A DNA stretch of 64,000 bases from Campylobacter sp. TTU_617 (lineage in GTDB: Bacteria; Campylobacterota; Campylobacteria; Campylobacterales; Campylobacteraceae): contig NZ_JAENKV010000002.1 in the NCBI RefSeq assembly GCF_016599045.1, positions 1 through 64,000 on the forward strand. The letters are read 5' to 3'. Numbering within the stretch: position 1 is the stretch's first letter; each line of letters opens with the position of its first letter. Under the pieces are notes generated by a model. It ran no database searches and had not been told where the DNA came from. It was given only the letters and a program-made list of their open reading frames with translations. Below are positions 19,790-30,149 of this stretch, piece by piece. Both the position numbers and the translations under genes were made by a program.

Positions 19790-20689
19790 TTATAAAAAAT
19801 TTAAAAATTCTTTTTTCATATCTTTTTTGGAGATTATATCAAAAAATTTATTTTTGTATTTGAATTTCAAACGATAAGAATGCAAAAGCAAACGCTTAGC
19901 TCCGCAAAATTCTATCCTTTCTTTTTCTTCCATTTTTTTATCTAAAATTCTTTCAATTTGATCTTTGTTTAATCCGTATAAAGGGTCTCCTAAAATTTTA
20001 TGTTTCACGTGAAACAAATGAAGTCTTATTTGATGTTGTCTTCCTGTAAAAGGCTTACAAAGTAAAAGAGTTGCATTAAATTCTGGATAGAATTCTAAAA
20101 TTTCAAATTTAGTAAAAGAATGCTTTCCATTTTCACAAATGCACATTCTAGTTTTTACATCATCATAATTTTTAACCAAATCCATTTTTGTATCAACACT
20201 GAAATTTTTATTTATTAATCCTTGTGCTAAAGCTAAATATTCTTTTTGAATTTCTTTTTTTTCAAACATAGTTTTAAAATCTATTTGAGAATTTTTATGT
20301 TTTGCTACAAGTATAAGTCCGCTTGTTTCTTTATCAAGTCTATGGGCTACACAAGCTTTATTACCCCACAAATGCCAAATTTCATCACTTAGGCTATACT
20401 CACAATGCCTACCATTAGGATGAGTTAATACTCCACTTGGTTTTTCAAGTACGGCAAAATCTTCATTTTCAAAAACAATTTCTATACCTCTTGGTTTATT
20501 TTCATAAACTATAAGTTCAATTTCGCCATTTAAAAATTCATTTTTTTTATTAACCAAATTTCCATTACAAAAAAGTCTTTTTTTATCTATAAGTTTTTGA
20601 GCTTCATTTATAGAAATTTTTAAGTTTTCCATAAGAACTTCAAATGCCTTTTTTCCATTATTTGATAGCTTAATTTTCGTATAAGGCAA
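19790..20689 (-). CDS. Pseudouridine synthase, RluA family
   Basis: A 299-residue protein with an N-terminal S4-like RNA-binding part and the RluA catalytic motif AHRLDKETSGLILVAK (catalytic Asp in HRLD, about residue 119). It ends with the typical TGRQHQIRLHLFH and GDPLYG blocks. It corresponds to the C. jejuni gene upstream of purB (Cj0022c by memory). The exact target uridine is not known. A perfect parS site lies inside the coding sequence at LFHVKH. Divergent from purB. Confidence 0.9.
   Translation of the reverse strand: MPYTKIKLSNNGKKAFEVLMENLKISINEAQKLIDKKRLFCNGNLVNKKNEFLNGEIELIVYENKPRGIEIVFENEDFAVLEKPSGVLTHPNGRHCEYSLSDEIWHLWGNKACVAHRLDKETSGLILVAKHKNSQIDFKTMFEKKEIQKEYLALAQGLINKNFSVDTKMDLVKNYDDVKTRMCICENGKHSFTKFEILEFYPEFNATLLLCKPFTGRQHQIRLHLFHVKHKILGDPLYGLNKDQIERILDKKMEEKERIEFCGAKRLLLHSYRLKFKYKNKFFDIISKKDMKKEFLNFL
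20001..20016. promoter_or_regulatory. parS ParB site 3 (perfect consensus)
   Basis: TGTTTCACGTGAAACA, a perfect 16-base palindrome identical to the chromosomal parS consensus. It lies 12.5 kb from dnaA. Confidence 0.92.
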
Positions 20690-20764
20690 CTTTAACCTTT
20701 TTTAAATTTTTTTAGATAAAATCATATTTTTTTATTAATAAAATTATAACCAAAAAGGTTTAAA

Positions 20765-22093
20765 ATGGTTCAAAGATATAGCAGAGAAATAATGGCTAAA
20801 AAATGGGACTTAAGGGCTAAATATGACGCTTGGCTTAAGGTAGAATTAGCCGCAGTTAAAGCTTGGAATAAGCTTGGAATTATAAATGATGTAGATTGTA
20901 AAAAAATTTTAGAAAATGCTAAATTTGATATTAATAGAATTGATGAAATCGAAAAGACTACCAAACACGATGTCATAGCTTTTCTTACAAATGTTAGTGA
21001 AAATTTGGGAGAAGAAGGTCGTTTTTTACATTATGCAATGACAAGTTCTGATTGTATTGATACTGCTGTAGCTTTACAAATAAAAGAGAGTTTAGAAATA
21101 ATTTTAGAAGATTTAGAACAACTTTTAGATGCAATTAAAAAACGTGCCTTAGAGCATAAAAACACTCTAATGGTAGGAAGAAGTCACGGAATTCACGGCG
21201 AACCTATAACTTTTGGTTTAGTAATGGCAATTTGGTATGATGAAATAAAAAATGCAAAAGATCTCTTGCTTCACGCAAAAGAAGTAATTAGTTATGGAAA
21301 AATTAGTGGAGCTATGGGAAATTTTGCTCACGCTCCTTTGGAATTTGAAGAAGAGGTTTGTAAAATTTTAAATTTAAAACCAGCCCCTGTTTCAAATCAA
21401 ATAATTCAAAGAGATCGTTACGCACAAGTAATTTCAGCTATAGCAATTTTAGCCTCAAGCTGTGAGCAAATTGCTGTAGCAATTAGACATTTTCAAAGAA
21501 CAGAAGTTTATGAAGCTGAAGAATATTTTTCACAAGGACAAAAAGGAAGCTCAGCTATGCCACATAAAAGAAACCCTGTTTTAAGTGAAAATATTACAGG
21601 ACTTTGTAGGATTTTAAGATCCTTTGTAACACCAGCTTTAGAAAATGTTGCTCTTTGGCATGAAAGAGATATAAGCCATTCAAGTGTAGAAAGATTTATC
21701 TTACCTGATGCTTTTATTACTGCTGATTTTATGTTAAATAGACTAAAAGATTTGATTAATAATCTTTTAGTTTACCCTAAAAATATGATGAAAAATTTAA
21801 ATCTTACAGGTGGATTAGTTTTTTCAGGAAGAGTTCTTTTGGAATTACCACTTAAAGGTTTAAGTCGTGAAGAAGCTTATAAGATTGTCCAAAGAAATGC
21901 AATGAAAGTTTGGAATGATTTACAAGATGGAAAATCTGCTCTCAATGAAAAAAATGAAAGTTTATTTTTAATTGCTCTTTTAAATGATAAAGATTTAAGA
22001 TCAAAACTCAATGAAGAAGATATTAGAAAATGTTTTGATTATTCTTATTACACAAAAAATATTGATGCAATTTTTGCAAGAACATTTAAATAA
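20765..22093 (+). CDS. purB: Adenylosuccinate lyase
   Basis: Catalyses two fumarate-releasing steps of purine synthesis (SAICAR to AICAR, adenylosuccinate to AMP). The 442-residue protein has the fumarase/lyase signature GSSAMPHKRNPV near residue 260 and the HGIHGEPITFG active-site region near residue 140. An AAAAAGG site precedes the ATG. Only a short gap separates it from nrdA, so the two are probably co-transcribed. Confidence 0.96.
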   Translation: MVQRYSREIMAKKWDLRAKYDAWLKVELAAVKAWNKLGIINDVDCKKILENAKFDINRIDEIEKTTKHDVIAFLTNVSENLGEEGRFLHYAMTSSDCIDTAVALQIKESLEIILEDLEQLLDAIKKRALEHKNTLMVGRSHGIHGEPITFGLVMAIWYDEIKNAKDLLLHAKEVISYGKISGAMGNFAHAPLEFEEEVCKILNLKPAPVSNQIIQRDRYAQVISAIAILASSCEQIAVAIRHFQRTEVYEAEEYFSQGQKGSSAMPHKRNPVLSENITGLCRILRSFVTPALENVALWHERDISHSSVERFILPDAFITADFMLNRLKDLINNLLVYPKNMMKNLNLTGGLVFSGRVLLELPLKGLSREEAYKIVQRNAMKVWNDLQDGKSALNEKNESLFLIALLNDKDLRSKLNEEDIRKCFDYSYYTKNIDAIFARTFK

Positions 22094-22108
22094 TTTTAAA
22101 GGTTGATT

Positions 22109-24478
22109 ATGAAAGTTATTAAAAGAAATGGACGCACCGAGGAATTAGATATCTCAAAAATTAAAAAATGTACTTCTGATGCTGTTAAAAATTTAGAAGG
22201 GGTAAATCTAAGCGAATTAGAACTTGATGCAAAAATTCAATTCCGCGATGGAATAACTACTGAGGAAATACAAAAAACTTTAATTAAAACAGCAGTAGAT
22301 AAAATAGATATTGATTGTCCTAATTGGACTTTCGTTGCAGCTAGACTTTTTTTATTTGATCTTTATAAAAAAGTAAATGGCATGAATCGCTACAATCATT
22401 TAAGAGAATACTTTGAAAAAGGAGAAAAAGAAGGTAGAATCTTACTGGGACTTAAAGAAAAATATGATCTTGATGATTTAAATGATTATATAAAACCTGA
22501 AAGAGATATGCAATTTACTTATCTTGGTATTAAAACCCTTTATGATAGATATCTAATAAAAGATAGCAAAGGTATGCCTATAGAACTACCTCAACAAATG
22601 TTTATGGCTATTGCAATGTTTTTAGCTCAAAATGAATTTAATCCTACAGAATGGGCAAAGAAATTTTATGATCTTATTTCTAAATTTGAAGTAATGCTAG
22701 CTACTCCTACTCTTTCAAATGCTAGAACCACACGTCATCAACTTAGCTCTTGTTATATAGGAAGCACACCTGATAATATAGAAGGAATATTTGACTCTTA
22801 TCAAGAAATGGCTTTGCTTTCTAAATTTGGTGGTGGTATAGGCTGGGATTGGTCTAAGGTACGTGCTATGGGTGGAAGCATAGATGGGCACAAAAATGCA
22901 GCTGGCGGAATCATACCTTTTTTAAAAATTACTAATGATATAGCAGTGGCGGTTGATCAACTAGGAACTAGAAAAGGAGCAATTGCAGTTTATATAGAAC
23001 CTTGGCATATGGACATTAGTGATTTTATAGATTTACGTAAAAATTCTGGAGAAGAAAGAAGAAGAGCACATGAACTTTTTCCTGCATTATGGATTAACGA
23101 TCTTTTTATGAAAAGAGTCAGAGCCAATGATAAATGGACTCTTTTTGATCCTGCTGATACTGCTGATTTATGTGATTTATATGGGGAAGAATTTGAAAAA
23201 AGATATGAAGAATATGAAAAAGATGAAAGCATTGTTAAAGAAATCATAGAAGCAAAAGAACTTTGGAAAAAAATATTACTTAATTATTTTGAAACAGGTA
23301 TGCCTTTTTTATGTTTTAAAGATAACGCCAATAAAGCCAACCCAAATGCGCACTCAGGTATTATTAGAAGTTCAAATTTATGCACAGAAATCTTTCAAAA
23401 CACTGAACCAAACTATTATCAAATTAAAGTTGTTTTCGAAAATGGTAAAGAAAAATATTTTCATGAAGAAGAAATAGTTACTGTCAATGGAAATTATCAA
23501 AAACCGGCTAAAAAAATAAGTACTTTAGATAACATAGATGGTGATAAAGTTTATATAGTTGAAAAATTTAAAAATGATGGCAAAACAGCAGTTTGTAATC
23601 TAGCAAGTATAAATTTAAGTAAAGTTTATACACAAGAAGATATAAAACGTGTTGTTCCAACTGCTATAAGAATGCTTGATAATGTAATTGATCTTAATTT
23701 TTATCCACATAGAAAAGTAAAAGATACAAATTTAAAATCTCGTGCCATAGGACTTGGAGTAATGGGAGAAGCTCAAATGCTCGCAGAATCTAAAATTTAT
23801 TGGGGAAGTGATGAGCATTTCAATAAAATTGATGAAATAATGGAACAAATTAGTTATGAAGCAATTAATACAAGTTCAAATTTGGCCATAGAAAAAGGAG
23901 TTTATCCTGAATTTAAAGGATCAAATTGGAGCAAAGGAATTTTTCCAATAGATCTAGCAAATCCAAAGGCCAAAGCCTTAACACTAAAAGAAGGATTATT
24001 TGATCAAAGTATGTGTAATTGGGATAAATTGAGAGAAAAAGTTAAAAAAGATGGAATGAGAAATGGATATTTAATGGCTATTGCTCCTACTTCTTCAATC
24101 TCTATTCTAGTAGGAACAACGCAAACTATAGAACCTGTTTATAAAAGAAAATGGTTTGAGCAAAATTTAAGCGGAATGATACCTGTAGTTGTTCCAAATT
24201 TAAATTTAGAAACTTGGCAATATTATACTCCAGCTTATGAACTTGATCAAAAAATTCTAGTAAAAGCTGCTGCTATACGAGGAAAATGGATAGATCAAGG
24301 ACAAAGTCTTAATATATTCTTGTCTCTTGATAAAGCAAGTGGTGGATATCTTAATGAAATTTATCAATTAGCTTGGGAATTAGGGATTAAATCAACTTAT
24401 TATCTAAGAAGTGAAAGCCCTGACAGTGAAAAAGTTAATGTTGCAGATAGAAGCATAGAGTGCGAAGGTTGTCAATAA
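22109..24478 (+). CDS. nrdA: Ribonucleoside-diphosphate reductase alpha subunit
   Basis: Reduces ribonucleotides to deoxyribonucleotides (class I). The 789-residue protein starts with an ATP-cone (VIKRNGRTEELDISKIKKCT). The body holds the R1 barrel with LSSCYIGS, NLCTEI, MGEAQ and PTSSIS, and the C terminus ends CEGCQ, the Cys pair that recharges the active site. ATG at 22109, behind AAAGG; an in-frame TTG six bases upstream is not preferred. The beta subunit is not in this window. Confidence 0.96.
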   Translation: MKVIKRNGRTEELDISKIKKCTSDAVKNLEGVNLSELELDAKIQFRDGITTEEIQKTLIKTAVDKIDIDCPNWTFVAARLFLFDLYKKVNGMNRYNHLREYFEKGEKEGRILLGLKEKYDLDDLNDYIKPERDMQFTYLGIKTLYDRYLIKDSKGMPIELPQQMFMAIAMFLAQNEFNPTEWAKKFYDLISKFEVMLATPTLSNARTTRHQLSSCYIGSTPDNIEGIFDSYQEMALLSKFGGGIGWDWSKVRAMGGSIDGHKNAAGGIIPFLKITNDIAVAVDQLGTRKGAIAVYIEPWHMDISDFIDLRKNSGEERRRAHELFPALWINDLFMKRVRANDKWTLFDPADTADLCDLYGEEFEKRYEEYEKDESIVKEIIEAKELWKKILLNYFETGMPFLCFKDNANKANPNAHSGIIRSSNLCTEIFQNTEPNYYQIKVVFENGKEKYFHEEEIVTVNGNYQKPAKKISTLDNIDGDKVYIVEKFKNDGKTAVCNLASINLSKVYTQEDIKRVVPTAIRMLDNVIDLNFYPHRKVKDTNLKSRAIGLGVMGEAQMLAESKIYWGSDEHFNKIDEIMEQISYEAINTSSNLAIEKGVYPEFKGSNWSKGIFPIDLANPKAKALTLKEGLFDQSMCNWDKLREKVKKDGMRNGYLMAIAPTSSISILVGTTQTIEPVYKRKWFEQNLSGMIPVVVPNLNLETWQYYTPAYELDQKILVKAAAIRGKWIDQGQSLNIFLSLDKASGGYLNEIYQLAWELGIKSTYYLRSESPDSEKVNVADRSIECEGCQ

Positions 24479-24497
24479 TGGCTTAAAGCCATTATTG
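24473..24497. terminator. Bidirectional terminator nrdA / small secreted protein
   Basis: CAATAATGGCTTAAAGCCATTATTG is a near-perfect 25-base palindrome that contains the nrdA stop (24476-24478) and the stop of the convergent small gene (24492-24494). Confidence 0.8.
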
Positions 24498-24668
24498 TTC
24501 TGATGAGCAAGTAGCATTGAAGTCTTGCATAGCATCATTATTAATATCTTTCATAGGATAATTGCAACTTATTCTAATCTTTCCTTTAGTATCTTCCATA
24601 TTTTGATCAGCAAAAGCATTAAATATAAAAATACTTGATAAAACTAAAAAAGAAATTAAAAATTTCAT
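24492..24668 (-). CDS. 58-residue secreted small protein
   Basis: Start ATG at 24668 follows AAGGAG (minus strand). The product begins with a clear Sec signal peptide (MKFLISFLVLSSIFIFNAFA) and a mature part of about 38 residues, DQNMEDTKGKIRISCNYPMK..FNATCSSEQ, with two Cys that could form a disulfide in the periplasm. A promoter-like TATAAT lies upstream on the minus strand. Family not recognised; function unknown. It is too short for standard gene finders, but start, signal peptide and terminator all fit. Confidence 0.72.
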   Translation of the reverse strand: MKFLISFLVLSSIFIFNAFADQNMEDTKGKIRISCNYPMKDINNDAMQDFNATCSSEQ

Positions 24669-24721
24669 TTTATTCTCCTTATTTATGTATTAAGTGTTAT
24701 TTATATTATAAAATTAATTTT

Positions 24722-24850
24722 TATAATTTATGTAGTTTTAATTATTTAAACTATCATAATAGTTACCAAATGAAACATACTAATATTTGATTTATTTACT
24801 ATTCATTCAAAAGTTAACACATATTTTAAAAAGCTCTAAGCTTTTTTTTT
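24722..24850 (+). ncRNA. Candidate small RNA or attenuated leader upstream of the OPT gene
   Basis: A TATAAT at 24722-24727 and a terminator-like hairpin at 24828-24850 (AAAAAGCT-CTA-AGCTTTTT followed by a T run) frame a transcript of about 115 bases with no good open frame. The OPT start lies 74 bases further on, so this could be a free small RNA or a leader that ends early. Inference from motifs only. Confidence 0.35.
24828..24850 (+). terminator. Rho-independent-type terminator upstream of the OPT gene
   Basis: Eight-base stem with a CTA loop, ending in a run of nine T. No plus-strand gene ends just before it, which is why a leader or small RNA is suspected. Confidence 0.65.
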
Positions 24851-24880
24851 GTATCTTTATTATTTTTAAAAATCAAAAGG

Positions 24881-24931
24881 ATGAAAATGTTAAATTCTAT
24901 ACAATTAAAAAACGAGATAAAAAATGTATAA
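24881..24931 (+). CDS. 16-residue leader peptide overlapping the OPT start
   Basis: ATG directly preceded by AAAAGG opens [16 protein letters not shown] and stops at TAA 24929-24931, eight bases after the A of the OPT start codon (24924). The overlap resembles translational coupling. The OPT gene itself has no comparable Shine-Dalgarno, so this mini-frame may deliver ribosomes to it. Expression unproven. Confidence 0.4.
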   Translation: MKMLNSIQLKNEIKNV

Positions 24932-26915
24932 AAATAACTCACTTGCGGAACTAACTTTTAGAGGAATGCTTCTAGGAAGTATTTTAACCATTATTTTTAC
25001 AGCTTCTAATGTTTATTTAGGTCTTAAAGTAGGACTTACTTTTTCATCTTCAATTCCCGCTGTAGTAATATCTATGGCAGTATTAAGTTTTTTTAAAAAT
25101 TCAAATATTTTAGAAAATAATATGGTTCAAACTCAAGCTTCTGCAGCCGGAACTTTATCTTCTGTTATATTTGTTATACCTGGGCTTTTTATGTGTGGTT
25201 ATTGGACCGAATTTCCACTTTGGCAAACTTTTTTAATTTGTCTTTGCGGAGGAGGTTTAGGAGTTTTATTTACCATACCTTTAAGAAGAGCTATGGTAAC
25301 TAAAAGCAAACTAGTATATCCGGAAGGAAGAGCAGCAGCTGAAATTTTAAAAGTAGTCAATCAAGATCAAAGCAATAAAAAAAGCAAAAACGGCGTAAAA
25401 GAAATAATTTCAGGTTCTTTTATTGCAGCTTTTGTTAGTCTTTTAAGTAGTGGTTTTAAGATATTAGCTACTGAAAGTAATTTTTCATTTATATGGAATA
25501 AAATGGCTTTTGGTTTTTCTACTGGTTATTCTTTAGCACTTTTAGGGGCTGGATACCTTGTAGGACTAGCAGGGGCATTGGCACTTTTTTTAGGAATGTT
25601 TTTAGCTTGGGGAGTTTTTACGCCTTATCTTTCAAATTTAGATTTCGATAGTGCTAAAAGTGCAACAGAATTGGCTACAAGTGTTTGGTCAGCAAAAGTA
25701 AGACTTATAGGAACAGGAGCTATAGCAATAGCCGCACTTTGGACTTTAATAGAACTTTTAGATCCTGTAATAAAAGGATTAAAAGAAATTATCAAAAACA
25801 CCAAAATTTCTAATACTCAAAGCCTTGATCCTAAAGATACTGATCTCTCTTTAAAAAGTATTTTTATCCTATTTATTCTTATGACTATAGGACTTTTTAT
25901 TGCTTTTTATAATTTCGTAACTGATGCAAATTTAAGTCTTTCAAATCATATTATTTTTGCTATATCTGGAACTTTAATTGCAATTTTAATTGGTTTTTTT
26001 GTTGCGGCAGCTTGCGGCTATATGGCAGGACTTGTAGGATCTTCATCTAGCCCTATTTCAGGAATTGGACTTATAGGTATAATTGTTTCTTCTTTGGTAA
26101 TTTTATTTTTAGGATCACAAGAGAAAATTTTTACAGATGCATCATTATCTAAATTTGCTATTGCTTTAGCTATTTTTACAACTAGTGCGATTTTAGCAAC
26201 AGCTGCTATATCAAACGATAACTTACAAGATCTAAAAACAGGACATTTGGTTGGAGCTACTCCTTGGAAACAACAAGTTTCTTTACTTATAGGATGTATA
26301 TTTGGGGCTTTAGCTATAGTTCCTGTGTTAAATTTATTATATCAAGCTTATGGTTTTAAAGGTGCTATGCCAAGACCTGATATGGATATTTCTGCTGCTT
26401 TAGCTGCTCCTCAAGCTAATTTAATGAGTACAATAGCACAAGGAATTTTTAATCATAATATAGCGTGGAATTACATTATATTTGGAGCTTTAATTGGTGT
26501 TGCTATTATAATTATTGATAAAATTTTAAAAAAATATCAAAAATCTCTACCTCCTTTAGCAGTAGGTATAGGTATTTATCTGCCCCCAGAAGCAATCATA
26601 CCACTTATAGTAGGTGGGATTTTAAATTATTATGTAATGAAATATCTTAAGAAAAAATATGCACACAATTCTCACAAAGAAGAAAAAATTGCAAAATGCG
26701 AGCAAAAAGGAATTTTATTTGCTTCAGGACTTATAGTTGGAGAAAGTATTTTTGGAGTTATCATAGCAGGTATTACAGTTTTTTCTGTAAGCAATCAAGG
26801 AAGCGAAGAACCTTTGGCTCTGAATTTAGGTTTCACAGATAATGGAATTTTAGCATCTATTGTTTTTATAGCTGTTATGTTATATTTTGTAAAACGTATA
26901 GTAAAAAAGGACTAA
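24924..26915 (+). CDS. OPT-family oligopeptide transporter
   Basis: A 663-residue polytopic membrane protein of the OPT family, which imports small peptides or metal-ligand complexes by proton symport. Typical blocks seen: [17 protein letters not shown] at the N terminus, [20 protein letters not shown] near residue 138, [14 protein letters not shown] near residue 370, and a late [11 protein letters not shown]. About 15-16 membrane segments. It corresponds to C. jejuni Cj0204 (by memory) and, as there, is followed by uppP, thrS and infC. Peptide specificity unknown. Confidence 0.9.
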   Translation: MYKNNSLAELTFRGMLLGSILTIIFTASNVYLGLKVGLTFSSSIPAVVISMAVLSFFKNSNILENNMVQTQASAAGTLSSVIFVIPGLFMCGYWTEFPLWQTFLICLCGGGLGVLFTIPLRRAMVTKSKLVYPEGRAAAEILKVVNQDQSNKKSKNGVKEIISGSFIAAFVSLLSSGFKILATESNFSFIWNKMAFGFSTGYSLALLGAGYLVGLAGALALFLGMFLAWGVFTPYLSNLDFDSAKSATELATSVWSAKVRLIGTGAIAIAALWTLIELLDPVIKGLKEIIKNTKISNTQSLDPKDTDLSLKSIFILFILMTIGLFIAFYNFVTDANLSLSNHIIFAISGTLIAILIGFFVAAACGYMAGLVGSSSSPISGIGLIGIIVSSLVILFLGSQEKIFTDASLSKFAIALAIFTTSAILATAAISNDNLQDLKTGHLVGATPWKQQVSLLIGCIFGALAIVPVLNLLYQAYGFKGAMPRPDMDISAALAAPQANLMSTIAQGIFNHNIAWNYIIFGALIGVAIIIIDKILKKYQKSLPPLAVGIGIYLPPEAIIPLIVGGILNYYVMKYLKKKYAHNSHKEEKIAKCEQKGILFASGLIVGESIFGVIIAGITVFSVSNQGSEEPLALNLGFTDNGILASIVFIAVMLYFVKRIVKKD

Positions 26916-26916
26916 G

Positions 26917-27714
26917 ATGGAAAATCTTCACGCTTTAATACTTGGAATCATAGAAGGTTTAACCGAATTTTTACCTATATCCTCAACAGGACATATGATT
27001 TTGGGAACTACTATATTAGGATTAGAGCAAAATGAATTTTTAAGAAGTTTTTTAATTATAATTCAACTTGGTTCTATCCTTGCTGTTTTATTTGTATTTT
27101 GGAATAACCTTTTTCAAAATATTAAACTATGGGTTAAACTTGCTGTAGGATTTTTTCCTACTGGAGCTATTGGATTTTTTCTTGTCAAGCATTTAGATCT
27201 TTTGTTTAATGGCTATGTAGTTGTCATAATGCTAATACTTGGAGGTATAGTATTTATTATTATAGAAAGATTACATAAAAATAAAAATTATCAAATTAAC
27301 TCCTTAGATGAAATATCTTTTAAACAAGCTTTTTGTATTGGGCTTTTTCAATCTTTAGCTATGATTCCTGGCACCTCAAGAAGTGGGGCAAGTATTATTG
27401 GAGGGCTTTTATTAGGATTTAATCGTAAAATCGCAGCTGAATTTAGTTTTTTGCTTGCAATTCCAACCATGATCATAGCTACAGCTTATAGTATTTACAA
27501 AGAACCTCACATTTTTAACACTAATGAGACTTTAATTCCTTTAATCATAGGATTTATAACAGCGTTTTTTGTTGCTATTTTTGTTATAAAAATCTTTTTG
27601 AAATTTATTTCAAAATTTAGTTTTATTTCTTTTGGAATTTATAGAATTTTTTTAGGATTTATATTTTTATATTTATATTATTTTGGAATTTTAGATGCTC
27701 AAAGCCATTTCTAA
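26917..27714 (+). CDS. uppP: Undecaprenyl-diphosphatase
   Basis: Dephosphorylates undecaprenyl diphosphate to recycle the lipid carrier for peptidoglycan and glycan synthesis; its loss or gain alters bacitracin sensitivity (BacA). The 265-residue membrane protein has [15 protein letters not shown] at residues 13-27 and PGTSRSGAS near residue 154, the two catalytic motifs. The ATG comes one base after the OPT stop, so the two are co-transcribed. Confidence 0.96.
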   Translation: MENLHALILGIIEGLTEFLPISSTGHMILGTTILGLEQNEFLRSFLIIIQLGSILAVLFVFWNNLFQNIKLWVKLAVGFFPTGAIGFFLVKHLDLLFNGYVVVIMLILGGIVFIIIERLHKNKNYQINSLDEISFKQAFCIGLFQSLAMIPGTSRSGASIIGGLLLGFNRKIAAEFSFLLAIPTMIIATAYSIYKEPHIFNTNETLIPLIIGFITAFFVAIFVIKIFLKFISKFSFISFGIYRIFLGFIFLYLYYFGILDAQSHF

Positions 27715-27726
27715 TTTTTTAAAAAT

Positions 27727-27775
27727 AAACTTAATTTTAAAAAATATTAAGCTTTATAAAGTTAAAATTAAGTTT
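27727..27775 (+). terminator. Long AT-rich hairpin between uppP and thrS
   Basis: AAACTTAATTTTAA (27727-27740) pairs perfectly over 14 bp with TTAAAATTAAGTTT (27762-27775). TTTAAT follows. Either the uppP terminator or a leader structure controlling thrS. Confidence 0.6.
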
Positions 27776-27814
27776 TTAATCAAAACTTACAGAGTAAGTA
27801 AGCAAAGGCAATAA

Positions 27815-29623
27815 ATGGAACAAGAAATCATCGCTTTTTTACAACAGGATAAAATCATTGATACACAAAGTACAAATTGCAAAGATTTAAAAGCTATATA
27901 TTTTGATAATTCTAATGAAAGTTTAGAAGTAATACGTCACTCTTGTGCACATTTAATGGCTCAAGCGATTAAAAGTCTATATCCTGAAGCTAAATTTTTC
28001 GTAGGACCTGTAATAGAAGATGGTTTTTATTATGATTTTCGCGTAGAAAATAAAATCAGTGAAGAAGATTTGATAAAAATAGAAAATAAAATGAAAGAAC
28101 TAGCAAATTTAAAGCTAGATATTACAAAATATGAAATCTCTAAAAAAGAAGCTTTAATTAAATTTAAAGATGATGATCTTAAACAAGAAGTTTTATCAAA
28201 AATCCCAAATGAAATTGTAAGTATTTATAAACAGGGCGAATTCGAAGATCTATGTCGTGGTCCTCATTTGCCAAATACTAAATTTCTTAAATTCTTTAAA
28301 TTAACAAGAATCGCAGGGGCTTATTTAGGTGGCGATGAAAAAAAAGAAATGCTAACACGCATTTATGGAACTGCTTTTGCAGATAAAGAAAGCTTAAAAG
28401 AATATTTGCATATTATAGAAGAAGCTAAAAAAAGAGATCATAGAAAACTAGGAAGCGAACTTAAACTTTTTACTTTTGATGATGAAATAGGTGGAGGGCT
28501 TCCTATTTGGCTTAGTAATGGAGCAAGACTTAGAAGCAAATTAGAACAAATACTTTATAAAGCTCATCGTTTAAGAGGATATGAACCTGTGCGTGGTCCT
28601 GAACTTTTAAAAGCAGATGCTTGGAAAATTAGCGGACATTATGATAATTATAAAGAAAATATGTATTTTACTCAAATTGATGAACAAGAATATGGAATAA
28701 AACCTATGAATTGTGTAGGACATATTAAAGTTTATCAAAGTGAAGTTAGAAGCTATAGAGATTTGCCTTTAAAATTTTTTGAATATGGCGTTGTACATCG
28801 TCATGAAAAAAGCGGGGTTTTACACGGATTATTAAGAGTTAGAGAATTTACTCAAGATGATGCACATATTTTTTGTATGCCAAGCCAAATCAAAGAACAA
28901 GTACTTGAAATTTTAAATTTTGTTGATAAGCTAATGCAACTCTTTAATTTTTCTTATGAAATGGAAATTTCAACCAAGCCTGAAAAAGCTATCGGTGATG
29001 ATGAAATTTGGGAAATCGCAACAAAAGCTTTAAAAGAAGCTTTAGATGAACAAGGTTTAAAATACAATATCGATGAAGGTGGCGGAGCATTCTATGGTCC
29101 AAAAATTGATATTAAAATTACTGATGCCTTAAAAAGAAAATGGCAATGTGGAACCATACAAGTTGATTTTAATCTACCTAATCGTTTTAAATTAGAATAT
29201 ACAAATCACGAAAATGAGAAAAAACAGCCCGTAATGCTTCATCGTGCAATTTTAGGATCTTTTGAAAGATTTATAGGAATTTTAACCGAACATTGTGGAG
29301 GAGAATTCCCATTTTTCATAGCACCAACTGCAGTAGGTATAATACCAATTTCAGATAATCACAAAGCTTATGCTAAAGAAATTTATAAAATGCTTTTAGA
29401 ATTAGGTATAGATAGTGAAATTTATGAAAAAAATGAAAGTTTAAGTAAAAAAATTCGCACTGCTGAGAAACAAAAATTACCAATGATTTTAGTTTTAGGA
29501 GATGATGAGGTCTCAAAAAGAAGTGTTGCTCTAAGAGATAGAAGAACCAAAGAACAAAAGAATTTAAGTTTAGATGAATTTATAAATTTAATCAAGGAGA
29601 AAATAAGTGAGGTATATTTTTGA
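27815..29623 (+). CDS. thrS: Threonyl-tRNA synthetase
   Basis: Charges tRNA-Thr. The 602-residue protein has the editing-domain motif [10 protein letters not shown] near residue 43, the class II core with the zinc-binding Cys in NCVGH, and [18 protein letters not shown] in the anticodon-binding domain. It is about 40 residues shorter at the N terminus than E. coli ThrRS and lacks most of the TGS domain, as I recall for other epsilonproteobacteria. The stop overlaps the start of infC. Confidence 0.96.
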   Translation: MEQEIIAFLQQDKIIDTQSTNCKDLKAIYFDNSNESLEVIRHSCAHLMAQAIKSLYPEAKFFVGPVIEDGFYYDFRVENKISEEDLIKIENKMKELANLKLDITKYEISKKEALIKFKDDDLKQEVLSKIPNEIVSIYKQGEFEDLCRGPHLPNTKFLKFFKLTRIAGAYLGGDEKKEMLTRIYGTAFADKESLKEYLHIIEEAKKRDHRKLGSELKLFTFDDEIGGGLPIWLSNGARLRSKLEQILYKAHRLRGYEPVRGPELLKADAWKISGHYDNYKENMYFTQIDEQEYGIKPMNCVGHIKVYQSEVRSYRDLPLKFFEYGVVHRHEKSGVLHGLLRVREFTQDDAHIFCMPSQIKEQVLEILNFVDKLMQLFNFSYEMEISTKPEKAIGDDEIWEIATKALKEALDEQGLKYNIDEGGGAFYGPKIDIKITDALKRKWQCGTIQVDFNLPNRFKLEYTNHENEKKQPVMLHRAILGSFERFIGILTEHCGGEFPFFIAPTAVGIIPISDNHKAYAKEIYKMLLELGIDSEIYEKNESLSKKIRTAEKQKLPMILVLGDDEVSKRSVALRDRRTKEQKNLSLDEFINLIKEKISEVYF

Positions 29624-30138
29624 GTAAAGAAAAAGAAATATTGCTCAATGATGAGATAAGAGCAGATGAAATAAGATGTATAGGTGATGATGGAAAAGTT
29701 TATGGGATAATTAGTAGCGATGAAGCCTTAGAAATAGCAAATCGCTTAGGGCTTGATCTTGTTATGATAGCTCCAGATGCAAAACCACCAGTTTGCAAAA
29801 TAATGGATTTTGGAAAATTTCGCTATCAACAAGAAAAAAAACAAAAAGAAGCAAAGAAAAAACAAAAAATTATTGATATAAAAGAAATTAAACTTTCAGT
29901 AAAAATCGCTCAAAATGATATTAATTATAAAGTTAAACATGCTCTTGAGTTTTTATCACAAGGAAAACACGTAAGATTTCGTGTATTTTTAAAAGGACGT
30001 GAGATGTCAAGTCCCGAAGCTGGTATTACTCTACTTGAAAAAATTTGGACTATGGTAGAAAATGTAGCTAACCGCGATAAAGAGCCAAATTTTGAAGGTC
30101 GTTATGTAAATATGCTTGTAACACCAAAGAAATCTTAA
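29620..30138 (+). CDS. infC: Translation initiation factor IF-3
   Basis: IF-3 keeps 30S subunits free and checks start-codon pairing. The 172-residue protein begins [20 protein letters not shown] and contains [20 protein letters not shown] (linker region) and the C-terminal [18 protein letters not shown] block. The start is TTG at 29620, overlapping the thrS stop (TTGA), with GAGG about seven bases upstream. Non-ATG starts are a known self-control device of infC, because IF-3 rejects weak start codons. Confidence 0.95.
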   Translation: MSKEKEILLNDEIRADEIRCIGDDGKVYGIISSDEALEIANRLGLDLVMIAPDAKPPVCKIMDFGKFRYQQEKKQKEAKKKQKIIDIKEIKLSVKIAQNDINYKVKHALEFLSQGKHVRFRVFLKGREMSSPEAGITLLEKIWTMVENVANRDKEPNFEGRYVNMLVTPKKS

Positions 30139-30149
30139 TGGTTTTTTAA

